DNA of 64,000 nt from Aquilonibacter sp963703325 (GTDB lineage: Bacteria > Vulcanimicrobiota > Vulcanimicrobiia > Vulcanimicrobiales > Vulcanimicrobiaceae). A program made the translations under genes and the position numbers. This document shows, one piece after another, positions 51,240-60,333 of the stretch (its first letter is position 1; every line of letters begins with the position of its first letter). Below the pieces are notes generated by a model. The model did not search any database. It had not been told where the DNA came from and worked only from the letters and a program-made list of their open reading frames with translations. The stretch lies in the NCBI GenBank assembly GCA_963703325.1, contig OY969805.1, forward strand, positions 186,001-250,000, read 5' to 3'.

Positions 51240-53000
51240 ATGCGCTGGCGCTTGGTTTCCCTGTCCCTGCTCTCCCTGCTCGTCACCCTTTTCGTGACCG
51301 CCACGCTCTTCGGTATCGGGGGGCGTCCGTGGTTCGGCTGGTGGGATTCGAATACGCTGCGCGCTGCGCCCTATACCGTGCGCGTCGTCGAGCCCCGTCC
51401 GGGCGGCGCGACTGAGCGCGCCGGAATACGCGGCGGCGACCTCATCGATTTACGCGAGCAGTCGCTCGGGTCGCGCATTGCCGTCGTGGCCCAACTGAGT
51501 GCCTCGCGTCCAACGATTGTAACCGTCGAGCGCGGCGGCAACTTCTCGACGCACAGCGTCATCGGAAGCACGTCGTGGGAAGGTGCCACGCAGTGGAAAC
51601 TGCCGCCTCAAGTCCTCACGTCGCTTGCTGCGCTCTGGTTCGGCATTTGCGCGCTCGTGCTGGCATTGCGCCAATGGTCGCGTCCCGATGCAAGGCTGCT
51701 AATCCTGACGCTCCTATGCTTCTCGACTGTGCTACTCGACCCGCGCTATTTCGTTCCGCCTTCAGCGACACTCCAGCTCGTGCTATTCATCGTCACGCGT
51801 ACGTGCTTGGCAATTGCTCCGCTGCTGCTGTTGCGTCTTTCGTCTCGCACTGGGCAACCGTCGCGCCGGCGTACGATCGTGACATGTGCGGCGATCACCC
51901 TGGTCGGTATCGGGTTTCTCGCCGACGTTGCGGCTGCAACCGGCATTACGACGCTCTGGTTCGATCCACTGCCGTTTATCTACCGGGTATCGCCGTTACG
52001 TCTCTCGATCGACGTCGTCGCGTACGCCTTGGTGGCTTTCGCAGCATTTGCCGCGGTCCGCGCAGCACCGGCCGACGAACGGCCGCGCGCAGCATGGCTG
52101 CTACTGCCGCTGCCGATAGCGTTCGTTGCCCACGCCCTCACGCAGACAATCGCCGTCTTTATTACCTCCTGGTTCGTCAACATCACCCTCATCAGTCTTT
52201 CCAACGCTATCTATCTGCTGAGCGCGGGACTTGTCACCTACGCCCTGCTCAAACGCCGCGTCCTCGACTTCGAGTTCGTGCTCAGCCGCGCGGTGGTGGT
52301 CGCGACGGTATCTCTGATCGTTGTTGCCTGCTTTATTCTGCTTGAATTTCTTTTGAATACCATGCTCTCCGGCGTGAGCCACGCAACCGGCCTGGTCGCC
52401 AATGCTGCGCTTGCACTCGTGCTCGGCCTCTCATTGAGCCCGATTCATAAGCGCGTCGACGAGACCGTCGACCGCGTCCTTTTTCACAAACGCCACGAAG
52501 ACGAACGCGCGCTTATCGAGTTCGGTCGCGAAGCGGCGTTCGTCACCACCGCAAGCGCGCTGCTCGACAACACGATAGCGAACTTGGAACATCACACCGA
52601 TGCGCGCAGCGCGGCGATTTTTCTCGACGGGAACGGTCGTTACGCGCCGATGCGCTCGTTCGGTGAAGCAGCGCCTCCGGCAATCGATGAGAACGACGAT
52701 GCGGTGCTTGCGCTCAAAGCGCGCCACGTCCCAATCGACCCTCACCGCTATCGGAGTGCACTACACGGCGCGCTCGCACTCCCGATGCTCGCACGGGGAC
52801 GGCTTCTCGGCATCGTCATGCTCGGAGAGCGGACCGGCGGCGAGTCGTATGCGCCGGATGAAATCGGAGCGCTCTCGCAGATGACCCAAGGCGTTGGATC
52901 CGCGCTCGACCTGCTGGTCACAACAGAAAGTCCCTCGCGCGTCTCGCTCGCGGACCAACTCGAAGTGATTGCTAGGGCGCTACGCGCCTCGCCGCCTTGA
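51240..53000 (+). CDS. PDZ-membrane-GAF sensor-like protein
   Basis: The 586-aa product has one N-terminal helix, a PDZ-like domain (VVEPRPGGATERAGIRGGDLIDL, about residues 40-110), about eight membrane helices (residues 125-400), a predicted coiled linker and a C-terminal GAF-like domain (residues 430-560). No histidine kinase or cyclase follows. The order PDZ, multi-helix membrane block and GAF resembles sensor proteins that lost or never had an output domain, or act through a partner. Its end overlaps the SprT-like gene by 29 bases. ATG 51240; TTG 51237 possible. Confidence 0.7.
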   Translation: MRWRLVSLSLLSLLVTLFVTATLFGIGGRPWFGWWDSNTLRAAPYTVRVVEPRPGGATERAGIRGGDLIDLREQSLGSRIAVVAQLSASRPTIVTVERGGNFSTHSVIGSTSWEGATQWKLPPQVLTSLAALWFGICALVLALRQWSRPDARLLILTLLCFSTVLLDPRYFVPPSATLQLVLFIVTRTCLAIAPLLLLRLSSRTGQPSRRRTIVTCAAITLVGIGFLADVAAATGITTLWFDPLPFIYRVSPLRLSIDVVAYALVAFAAFAAVRAAPADERPRAAWLLLPLPIAFVAHALTQTIAVFITSWFVNITLISLSNAIYLLSAGLVTYALLKRRVLDFEFVLSRAVVVATVSLIVVACFILLEFLLNTMLSGVSHATGLVANAALALVLGLSLSPIHKRVDETVDRVLFHKRHEDERALIEFGREAAFVTTASALLDNTIANLEHHTDARSAAIFLDGNGRYAPMRSFGEAAPPAIDENDDAVLALKARHVPIDPHRYRSALHGALALPMLARGRLLGIVMLGERTGGESYAPDEIGALSQMTQGVGSALDLLVTTESPSRVSLADQLEVIARALRASPP

Positions 53001-53520
53001 GACCGCTGACCGTGTCGCCCACCGCTTCCATGCCGGTGATCTCGTAGATCGTCAGCGGGAACTTAGGATTGAAGCGGCGCCGATCGCAGCGCGGACAGCT
53101 TGCCGGTTTGCCCGGCTTCTTGCGGCGCAGCACTTCGAATGCGCAATGATCGCAGCGCAGGATATAGCGTTTGCTGGATTCGTTGAGCGGGCGGACGTTC
53201 CCGAGATCGTGGTAGATCGAACCGATGCCGCAGTCGCGCATCTTCTTCTTAAAACGCGCGCTGTGACCGGCGTCGCGCCAGCGTGCGTAACACCAGGCAT
53301 GAATCATCTCGTGCAGCAGCGTTTCCTCGAGCGCTTCGGGATACTTGCGAAAGTGCTTGGGTGAGAGCTCGATGAGCAGCGGATGACCGTAGGTAATGCG
53401 CCCGGCCGAATTCGAGAATCGCGCGTTGTAGGCGATGCGGCAGTCGGGAATTTCCCCGTTGAAATGTTCGTAGTTGAGCCGGGCGAAAAGCAGCTGAAGA
53501 TCGGCAACCGTAGGGATCAC
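52972..53520 (-). CDS. SprT-like zinc metalloprotease-family protein
   Basis: The 182-aa product has the zinc-protease motif LHEMIHAWCYARW (HExxH), HSARFKKKMRDCG and a C-terminal zinc ribbon with CDHCAFEVLRRKKPGKPASC and PRC. SprT relatives in eukaryotes (Spartan) degrade DNA-protein crosslinks; bacterial ones are mostly uncharacterised. GTG 53520 is the likely start and leaves 19 bases to the divergent TPR gene. Confidence 0.85.
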   Translation of the reverse strand: MIPTVADLQLLFARLNYEHFNGEIPDCRIAYNARFSNSAGRITYGHPLLIELSPKHFRKYPEALEETLLHEMIHAWCYARWRDAGHSARFKKKMRDCGIGSIYHDLGNVRPLNESSKRYILRCDHCAFEVLRRKKPGKPASCPRCDRRRFNPKFPLTIYEITGMEAVGDTVSGLKAARRVAP

Positions 53521-53539
53521 GGATGAATCGCTTCGCCCT

Positions 53540-53980
53540 GTGTCCAAACGACTCTTCGTGCCAGAGCAGACCGAGCGTGGCCTTCCCCCGCGCATTTATC
53601 TCCCCATCGTCATTATCTTCGCCGTATTGTTCCTCGGAATCATGGGCTACCTAGTGGCCCTGGGCTTCGGCGTGACCGGCTCGGTCTTCGGCAACAGCGG
53701 GAACGCGAACGGTTCGTCGGCGGGTTCGACGACCAGCGTGCAGGGCGGCGGTCCGCCGGCCGCGGTGACGGAGCAGCTCTCGGCCCTGCGTGCCCGCATT
53801 GCGGCGCACCCCAAAGATGACGTCGCCATTACCCAGCTCGCCGACGAGTATCTCGCCGCCGGAAAGTTTGCTGCGGCGATTCCGCTCTATCAGCGCGCGC
53901 TCGCCGTCAATCCCAAGAACGTCGCCGCACAGACCGGACTTGCCGAAGCTCGCGAGAGCTTACGGGAAGCACAGCCGTGA
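53540..53980 (+). CDS. Membrane-anchored TPR protein
   Basis: The 146-aa product has an N-terminal membrane helix (RIYLPIVIIFAVLFLGIMGYL), a Gly/Ser/Asn-rich linker and two TPR-like repeats (DDVAITQLADEYLAAGKFAAAIPLYQRALAVNPKN). It probably scaffolds protein interactions at the membrane. GTG 53540. Its stop overlaps the start of the first M55 aminopeptidase, suggesting a shared operon. Confidence 0.78.
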   Translation: MSKRLFVPEQTERGLPPRIYLPIVIIFAVLFLGIMGYLVALGFGVTGSVFGNSGNANGSSAGSTTSVQGGGPPAAVTEQLSALRARIAAHPKDDVAITQLADEYLAAGKFAAAIPLYQRALAVNPKNVAAQTGLAEARESLREAQP

Positions 53981-54810
53981 GGATCTATATCAGCGCCGAC
54001 ATGGAAGGGACGGCCGGTGTCTGCGCGTGGCCGCAAGTCGATCCATCGAACGTGCACGAGTATCCGATCTATCGCCGCTACATGACGCGTGAAGTGCATG
54101 CGGCGATCGATGGTGCCCGGTCGGCCGGCGGCAGCGAATTTCTGGTCAACGACTCACATTGGGACATGCGCAATCTTCTCTGGGACGAACTCCCGGCGGA
54201 CGTGCGGGTGATCGCCGGCATCCGCAAACCGCTCTCGATGGCGCAAGGCGCGGATCAGCGCTACGACGCGGCGCTCTTTACCGGCTATCACGGCAAAGCC
54301 GGTGAAGCCAATGCGACGCTGTCACACACTTATAGCGACTCAGTGTTTTACGACGTACGCGTCAACGGAACCGCGTGCACCGAAGCGCTGCTCAATGCCG
54401 CAATGCTGGGACTCTACGGTACGCCCGTCGTGCTCGTGACCGGCGACCGTACGACGATCGAAACCGTGAAAGCCGCGCTGCCCTGGATCACCGGTGTCGC
54501 AGTCAAAGACGCCATCGGGTACTACAGCGCAAATTCGCTTACACCGGTTGCCGCATGTGCGGCGATTCGCGAGGGCGCACGTGAAGCATTGGCAGCGTTG
54601 CCGCGCGCCAAACCGTTCACCTTTTCGCCGCCGATCGAACTCGTGATCGAGACGCTCAAGACCGAGCAAGCCGATTTCATGGAACTGTTGCCGAACTTCG
54701 AGCGCATCGGCGCCCGCGCGGTTCGGTATCGGCATGACGACTATCGCCAGATCTTCCGCGCGTTTCTCGCCGCCATGCGTATCGGCAGCGCCGCAAGTCT
54801 GCCTGCATGA
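53977..54810 (+). CDS. M55 D-aminopeptidase DppA-like, first of a pair
   Basis: The 277-aa product matches DppA: ISADMEGTAGV with the zinc ligands Asp8 and Glu10, LVNDSHWDMRN (His61), FTGYHG (His105) and ACTEALLN (Glu136). DppA forms a decameric ring that releases D-amino acids from peptides, often to recycle peptidoglycan peptides. GTG 53977 in a GTGA overlap. Confidence 0.92.
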   Translation: MRIYISADMEGTAGVCAWPQVDPSNVHEYPIYRRYMTREVHAAIDGARSAGGSEFLVNDSHWDMRNLLWDELPADVRVIAGIRKPLSMAQGADQRYDAALFTGYHGKAGEANATLSHTYSDSVFYDVRVNGTACTEALLNAAMLGLYGTPVVLVTGDRTTIETVKAALPWITGVAVKDAIGYYSANSLTPVAACAAIREGAREALAALPRAKPFTFSPPIELVIETLKTEQADFMELLPNFERIGARAVRYRHDDYRQIFRAFLAAMRIGSAASLPA

Positions 54811-55631
54811 AACTCTACTGTTCAACCGACATGGAGGGCGTGGCCGGCGTCAGCGGCTGGGAACAAGTCGACGCTCGCACGCCGCATCCCGAGTATGCGA
54901 TCTTTCGCCGGTACTACACCTTGGAAGTCGCGTCCGCCATTGAAGGCGCACGGCGCGCCGGCGCCGGTGACGTGCTGGTCAACGACTCCCACGGCCCGAT
55001 GCGCAATCTGCTGCTCGACGAGCTGCCCCACGATATTCGTGTGATCTTCGGGAATCGCAAGCCGTACTCGATGGTGCAAGACGCCGATGCGAGCTTTGGC
55101 GGCGCGTTCTTCATCGGTTATCACGGCGCGATCGGCGATCAAAACGCCGTCCTTTGCCATACGTATACCCCCTCGGTAATCTACGAACTGCGGCTCAACG
55201 ACCTGCGCTGCGGCGAAGCAACGATCAACGCCGCGCTGCTCGGTTCCTACGGCGTGCCGCTGCTGATGGTGACCGGCGATCGCACCACGGTCGAGGGCGT
55301 GCAGGCACAGATGCCATGGGTGCATGGCGTCGTGGTGAAAGAATCGATTGGGAACCTTGCCGCCGATTCGATCTCGCCGGTGGCGGCCCAGCGTGCAATC
55401 GCCGACGGCGCAGCGCAAGCGATTGCCGGCGCGTCGAATGCGAAGCCGTTCACGATTGCCGCGCCGATCGAGATGCGCATTACCCTCGCGAAGACCGAGC
55501 AGGCCGACTACGTCGCGATTATTCCGGAGTTCGAACGAAGCGGGCCGCGCGAAGTCCGCTTCGTGCACGATGATATTCGCGCGATCTTCCGCGCCTTCGT
55601 CGCGGCGTTCCGGCTCGGCGCGCTGGCGTAG
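54807..55631 (+). CDS. M55 D-aminopeptidase DppA-like, second of a pair
   Basis: The 274-aa product is a second M55 enzyme: CSTDMEGVAGVSG (Asp8, Glu10), LVNDSHGPMRN, FFIGYHGA and LRCGEATINAAL. All zinc ligands are kept. ATG overlaps the stop of the first copy. Two tandem, divergent copies suggest different peptide preferences or a hetero-oligomer. Confidence 0.92.
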   Translation: MKLYCSTDMEGVAGVSGWEQVDARTPHPEYAIFRRYYTLEVASAIEGARRAGAGDVLVNDSHGPMRNLLLDELPHDIRVIFGNRKPYSMVQDADASFGGAFFIGYHGAIGDQNAVLCHTYTPSVIYELRLNDLRCGEATINAALLGSYGVPLLMVTGDRTTVEGVQAQMPWVHGVVVKESIGNLAADSISPVAAQRAIADGAAQAIAGASNAKPFTIAAPIEMRITLAKTEQADYVAIIPEFERSGPREVRFVHDDIRAIFRAFVAAFRLGALA

Positions 55632-55677
55632 CCACGGTTCACGTGCGCGTGAAGTGTTGCTGCGCTATGATAGCGGC

Positions 55678-56376
55678 ATGACCGCAGGACGCAGCCCCGA
55701 GCCCAATATCGCTGAAATCGGCGCCCTGATCGGCGATCCAGGCCGCGCCGCCATGTTGCTGGCGCTGCTCGACGGACGCGATCTCGCCGCATCGGAGCTC
55801 GCGCTGCGCGCCGGACTCTCGCCGCAAGCCGCGACCGCGCACCTCAAGAAACTGGTCGCGTCGGGAATGTTGAGCGCGCGTGACGCCGGACGCCACCGCT
55901 TCTTCCGTCTCGCATCCGCCGAGATCGGTCACGCGATCGAAACGCTCGCCGCGATCGCCGCACCGGCACGGATCGTCGCACTCGACCAGAGCACGACGCT
56001 CGAGCGCATGCGTCTCGCGCGCTCGTGCTACGACCATTTAGCCGGGCGCCTGGGCGTCGGCATCACCGATCGTTTGATCGAAGGCGGCGCGATCGCGCGG
56101 CGCGGCGCGGATTTCGCGCTTGCAGCTCGTGGTGAACGCGTATTTGCCGAACTCGGGATCGATCTGGACAAAGCCCGTGCACAGCGTCGCACGTTTGCGC
56201 GCGCCTGCACCGATTGGACCGAACGCCGCCCACATCTTGCAGGAAGTCTTGGCGCGGCGGTGCTCGAGGTTTTCTTGCGCAATCGCTGGATCGCGCGCAA
56301 TTCGCAAAACCGCGCGCTTGCGATCACAGCCGACGGCGTTCGCGAGTTCGACCGCCGTTTCGCCCTGCGCTTTTAA
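55678..56376 (+). CDS. ArsR-family-like transcriptional regulator with C-terminal extension
   Basis: The 232-aa product has a winged-helix domain (residues about 10-80: ALIGDPGRAAMLLALLDGRDL, LALRAGLSPQAATAHLKKLV and RHRFFRLAS). A C-terminal domain of about 130 residues follows, rich in Arg and Ala, like the ArsR regulators with an extra region that bind small ligands. The long open frame to 55348 is the shadow of the aminopeptidase. It is four bases from the P450-like gene, which it may control. Confidence 0.82.
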   Translation: MTAGRSPEPNIAEIGALIGDPGRAAMLLALLDGRDLAASELALRAGLSPQAATAHLKKLVASGMLSARDAGRHRFFRLASAEIGHAIETLAAIAAPARIVALDQSTTLERMRLARSCYDHLAGRLGVGITDRLIEGGAIARRGADFALAARGERVFAELGIDLDKARAQRRTFARACTDWTERRPHLAGSLGAAVLEVFLRNRWIARNSQNRALAITADGVREFDRRFALRF

Positions 56377-56379
56377 CCG

Positions 56380-57420
56380 ATGGAACAGCTCACCGCGCTC
56401 AATGCGCCCACTGCCGAGGATCCGTATCCGTACTACAGCCGTCTGGCCGTCGAGCAGCCGTTTCTCTTCGACGGCGCGCTGAACTGCTGGGTCGCCGCAA
56501 GCGCCGGCACGGTCGACGCCGTGCTCGGTAACAAGGCGTTCCACGTGCGGCCGATTGACGACGCGGTACCTTCGCAGATGCGCGGCACCGCGTTAGGCGA
56601 GCTTTTCGCGCACATGGTGCGCATGACCGATGGCGCCGCGCATGCACCGCGTCGTCACGACGCCGAACAACTCATCGAAGGCGCCAACGTTGCAGCTATG
56701 GTCACGGCGCTGCCCGATCTGAACAGCGAGCCGCTTGATACGTTGATGTTTGCGTTCCCATCGCGCGCGATCGCGACGCTGCTGGGTCTGGCTCTGCCGG
56801 CCGTCAACGGAATCGAGGCGTACGCCCGCGCACTAGCACGCGCCATCGCGCCGGGCGCACCACCGGAAACGGTGGCGCCCGCATCGCGTGCCGTCGAAGC
56901 GCTCAGCGCGATTTTTGCCGGGCGCTTCGCCGACGAGCAGCAACGCTATGGCGCGATCGGCTTGCTCTTCCAAGCCTATGACGGCACCGCCGGATTGATC
57001 GGCAACGTGCTCTACCACCTTGCCATCGCACAGCCCGCAATCACGCGGCGGATCATCCAAGACGCACCGACGCTCGCAGGCTTCGTGGCTGAGGTCGTGA
57101 GGCTCGATCCGCCGGTCCACAATACGCGCCGCTTCGCCGCAACCGAGATCCCGTTCGATGACGCGCTCGTGCGCGAGAACGAGAGCGTGCTCGTGGTCCT
57201 CGCCGCCGCCAACTACGATCCGGCGGCGGCTGCGCGCACGTTTACCTTCGGTGCCGGCATCCACGCCTGCATTGCCGCGCGGTTGGCGATCACGATCGCA
57301 AGCGTCGCGGTCAAAGCGCTGGTTGACACGGGCGCCGATCTCGCGACGATCGAGCGCAACGGCTTTTATCCAGCGCTCAACGTGCGCGTGCCGCGTTTGA
57401 GCTACGCGCGCTTGCGCTGA
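56380..57420 (+). CDS. Compact cytochrome P450-like protein
   Basis: The 346-aa product has P450 landmarks: DPYPYYSRL near the N-terminus, VRLDPPVHNTRRFA resembling the K-helix region, and FTFGAGIHACIAARLA, a heme-loop motif (FxxGxxxC) with the Cys ligand. It is shorter than the usual 390-450 aa, and the I-helix AGxDT motif is replaced by LFQAYDGTAG, so it may be a specialised or reduced P450. It follows the ArsR-like gene by three bases and converges with paaK with a 19-base overlap. Confidence 0.78.
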   Translation: MEQLTALNAPTAEDPYPYYSRLAVEQPFLFDGALNCWVAASAGTVDAVLGNKAFHVRPIDDAVPSQMRGTALGELFAHMVRMTDGAAHAPRRHDAEQLIEGANVAAMVTALPDLNSEPLDTLMFAFPSRAIATLLGLALPAVNGIEAYARALARAIAPGAPPETVAPASRAVEALSAIFAGRFADEQQRYGAIGLLFQAYDGTAGLIGNVLYHLAIAQPAITRRIIQDAPTLAGFVAEVVRLDPPVHNTRRFAATEIPFDDALVRENESVLVVLAAANYDPAAAARTFTFGAGIHACIAARLAITIASVAVKALVDTGADLATIERNGFYPALNVRVPRLSYARLR

Positions 57421-58691
57421 TCGACCACGCGCACGGCTTTGCCTTGCGAGCGCGGGATCGTGCCGGGGGCAACGACTTTCACCTGCATCGTGACGCCGGC
57501 ATAGCTCTTGATCGTGGCCGCGAGCGTTCGAGCGCACCCGAAATACTCGCTCTCGGTCACCTCCGGGTTGGCCTCGACGTGCAGCGAAACTTCGTCCAGT
57601 GCGCCGGTGCGCGTGAGATGGAGTTGATAGTGGGGCGTGAGAAGTTCGTCACGTACGATCAACTCCTCGATTTGCGAGGGAAAGACGTTGACGCCGCGCA
57701 CGATCAGCATGTCGTCCGAGCGGCCGGTGATGCGCTGCAAGCGCCGCATCGTGCGGGCCGTGCCGGGTAGGAGCCGGGTGAGATCGCGGGTACGATAGCG
57801 AATCGCCGGCAGCGCCTCTTTGGTCAGCGTCGTGAGCACCAGTTCGCCGAAGGATCCCTCGGGCAGCACCTCACCCGTTTCCGGATCGATGATCTCGGGA
57901 TAAAAATGATCTTCCCACAGGGTCAGACCGTCTTTGGTCTCGAGACATTCGACCGCCACGCCCGGGCCCATGATCTCCGAGAGGCCGTAGATGTCGACCG
58001 CGTCGATATCGAGCATCGACTCGATCTGCGCGCGCATCTGATCGCTCCACGGTTCGGCGCCGAAGATCCCGATTTCCAAACTGCAGCTTCGCGGATCGAG
58101 ACCTTGGCGCGTCATCTCTTCGGCGATCGCAAGCATGTAGCTCGGCGTGACCATGATGATTCGCGGGCGTAAATCGGTAATGAGCTGCACCTGCTTTTCG
58201 GTTTGTCCGCCCGACATCGGAATCACCGTGCAGCCGAGCCGCTCGGCGCCGTAATGCGCGCCAAGGCCGCCGGTAAAGAGGCCGTAGCCGTACGAGACGT
58301 GCACGATATCGCCGGGACGTCCGCCGGCCGCGCGAATCGAGCGCGCCATCAGGTTGCTCCAGGTATCGATATCGCTTTGCGTATAGCCGACCACGGTGGG
58401 CTTGCCGGTCGTGCCGCTCGAGGCGTGCAGTCGCACCGTCTGCTCACGCGGCACCGCGAACAGCCCGAACGGATACTGCTCGCGAAAGTGACGCTTTTCC
58501 AAGAACGGGAAGCGGGCGAGATCGCCGAGGTCACGGACGTCGCGCGGATGCGCACCGGCACGGTCGAAGGCCTCGCGATAAAATGGCACGCGTTCGTAGG
58601 CGCGCGTCAGTGCCGAACGCAAGCGCTCGAGCTGCAGCGCCGCGAGTTCGTCGCGACTTGCGTTTTCGATCGGGTCCAGTGCTGCCGTCAC
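57402..58691 (-). CDS. paaK: Phenylacetate-CoA ligase
   Basis: The 429-aa product has the ligase core motif ASSGTTGKPTVVGYT, GAEPWSDQMRAQIE, YGLSEIMGPGVA and the C-terminal RGVNVFPSQIEEL. It activates phenylacetate to phenylacetyl-CoA with ATP. GTG 58691 overlaps the thiolase stop. It is the last gene of the leftward paa operon, unlike the usual early place. Confidence 0.95.
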   Translation of the reverse strand: MTAALDPIENASRDELAALQLERLRSALTRAYERVPFYREAFDRAGAHPRDVRDLGDLARFPFLEKRHFREQYPFGLFAVPREQTVRLHASSGTTGKPTVVGYTQSDIDTWSNLMARSIRAAGGRPGDIVHVSYGYGLFTGGLGAHYGAERLGCTVIPMSGGQTEKQVQLITDLRPRIIMVTPSYMLAIAEEMTRQGLDPRSCSLEIGIFGAEPWSDQMRAQIESMLDIDAVDIYGLSEIMGPGVAVECLETKDGLTLWEDHFYPEIIDPETGEVLPEGSFGELVLTTLTKEALPAIRYRTRDLTRLLPGTARTMRRLQRITGRSDDMLIVRGVNVFPSQIEELIVRDELLTPHYQLHLTRTGALDEVSLHVEANPEVTESEYFGCARTLAATIKSYAGVTMQVKVVAPGTIPRSQGKAVRVVDQRKRA

Positions 58692-59893
58692 ACCCGCTCC
58701 ATCGCCAGTGCGATGCCTTGGCCGACGCCGATGCACATCGTGCACAGCGCGCGCTTGCCGCCGCGTTCGATGAGTTCGACCGAGGCAGTGAGCGCGAGGC
58801 GCGCACCGCTCATCCCGAGCGGGTGGCCAAGCGCAATCGCCCCGCCGTTGGGATTGACGTGCGCTGCGTCGTCGGAGAGCCCGAGTTCGCGCATCGTCGC
58901 CAGGGCTTGCGACGCGAAGGCTTCGTTGAGTTCGATGACATCGAAGTCCGCGATTGTCAATCCGGTGCGCGCGAGCAGTTTGCGCGTCGCGAAGATCGGG
59001 CCGATGCCCATGATGCGCGGCGCAACACCGGCCGTCGCCGCTGCCGTCACGCGCGCCCGCGGTCGCAGGCCGAATTTCTCGACCGCCTTCTCCGAGGCGA
59101 TGATGAGCGCGGCCGCGCCGTCGTTGACGCCCGACGAATTGCCGGCCGTCACCGTGCCGTCTTTGCGAAACGGCGTGGGCAGCGACGCCAGCTTCTCGAG
59201 CGTCGTTTCACGCGGATGCTCGTCGCGCTCGACGGTGACCGTCGCTTTGCCGTTGCGTACCTCGACCGGCGTGATCTCCCGCGCCAGACGGCCTGAAGCG
59301 ATGGCCGCTGCGGCGCGTTGCTGCGAGCGAAAGGCGAAGGCATCTTGATCGGCGCGGCTGACGTTGAACTCGGCCGCAACGTTTTCGCCGGTCTCCGGCA
59401 TGCTATCGGTGCCGAAGCGTTCCTTCATCGCCGGATTGACGAAGCGCCAACCGATCGTCGTGTCGTAGACGGCGTTCTCGCGCGAGTATGCGGAGTTGGG
59501 CTTGGGCATCACGAACGGTGCGCGGGTCATACTCTCCACGCCGCCCGCAATTGCCAGGTCGATGTCCCCGGCCACGATCGCGCGCGCCGCGCTCGCGACG
59601 GCATCGAGCCCCGAACCGCACAAGCGATTGATCGTCGCGCCGGGAACGCGTTCGGGAAGTCCGGCGAGCAACGCGACCATACGCGCCACGTTGCGATTGT
59701 CCTCGCCCGCTTGATTGGCGCAGCCGTAGTACACGTCGTCGATCGCCGCCGGATCGAGCAGCGGATTGCGCGCTAACAGCGCCGCAATCGGCACTGCTCC
59801 CAGATCGTCGGTACGTACGCCGGCAAGGCTGCCGCCGTAGCGTCCGATCGCTGTGCGCACGCCGTCGCAGATAAACGCTGAGTTCCCGTTCAC
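58688..59893 (-). CDS. paaJ: 3-oxoadipyl-CoA/acetyl-CoA thiolase
   Basis: The 401-aa product is a full thiolase: INRLCGSGLDAVASAARA with the nucleophilic Cys, GGVESMTRAPFVMPK, NEAFA, ALGHPLGMSGAR and the second Cys in TMCIGVGQG. Together with the paa genes it most likely performs the last thiolytic steps of phenylacetate breakdown. GTG 59893 overlaps the paaI stop. Confidence 0.92.
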   Translation of the reverse strand: MNGNSAFICDGVRTAIGRYGGSLAGVRTDDLGAVPIAALLARNPLLDPAAIDDVYYGCANQAGEDNRNVARMVALLAGLPERVPGATINRLCGSGLDAVASAARAIVAGDIDLAIAGGVESMTRAPFVMPKPNSAYSRENAVYDTTIGWRFVNPAMKERFGTDSMPETGENVAAEFNVSRADQDAFAFRSQQRAAAAIASGRLAREITPVEVRNGKATVTVERDEHPRETTLEKLASLPTPFRKDGTVTAGNSSGVNDGAAALIIASEKAVEKFGLRPRARVTAAATAGVAPRIMGIGPIFATRKLLARTGLTIADFDVIELNEAFASQALATMRELGLSDDAAHVNPNGGAIALGHPLGMSGARLALTASVELIERGGKRALCTMCIGVGQGIALAMERV

Positions 59894-60333
59894 CAAGGAT
59901 CCTTTCCGTTGAGGACGTCCCCACGTACCGCGGCCGAATGGCCGCGAAAGATTGCAACGACCCGTCCGTCGCCGCCGGTGACCGTGACGTCGTACATGCC
60001 GAAGCGTCCGGTCAAATTGGTTTCCCGGCATTCCGCCACGAGGCGTTCGCCTTCGCGTCCGGGCGTCACGTAGGTGATCGAGCAATGTTGCGCGACCGAA
60101 GCGACGTTGCGCGAGTTACAGGCAAAGGCAAACGCGCTGTCGGCAAGCGAGAAGATGACGCCGCCGTGTGCCGTCTGATGGCCGTTGATCATGTCCGCAA
60201 CGAGGGTCATCGAGAGCTTGGCGTAGCCCGGCGCGACCGCCTCGATCGTCATGCCGGCGTTTTGCGAGGCGCGATCGCGCGCGTACATCGCGTGCGCGCA
60301 CTGCTCTGCCAGCGCTTGCGCCTGGTCGATCAT
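59890..60333 (-). CDS. paaI: Acyl-CoA thioesterase PaaI
   Basis: The 147-aa product has the hotdog fold with NGHQTAHGGVIFSLADSAFA, in which the Asp is catalytic. PaaI releases CoA from dead-end ring-hydroxylated intermediates and so protects the CoA pool. The stop overlaps paaJ and the start overlaps paaG by four bases each. Confidence 0.93.
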   Translation of the reverse strand: MIDQAQALAEQCAHAMYARDRASQNAGMTIEAVAPGYAKLSMTLVADMINGHQTAHGGVIFSLADSAFAFACNSRNVASVAQHCSITYVTPGREGERLVAECRETNLTGRFGMYDVTVTGGDGRVVAIFRGHSAAVRGDVLNGKDPW

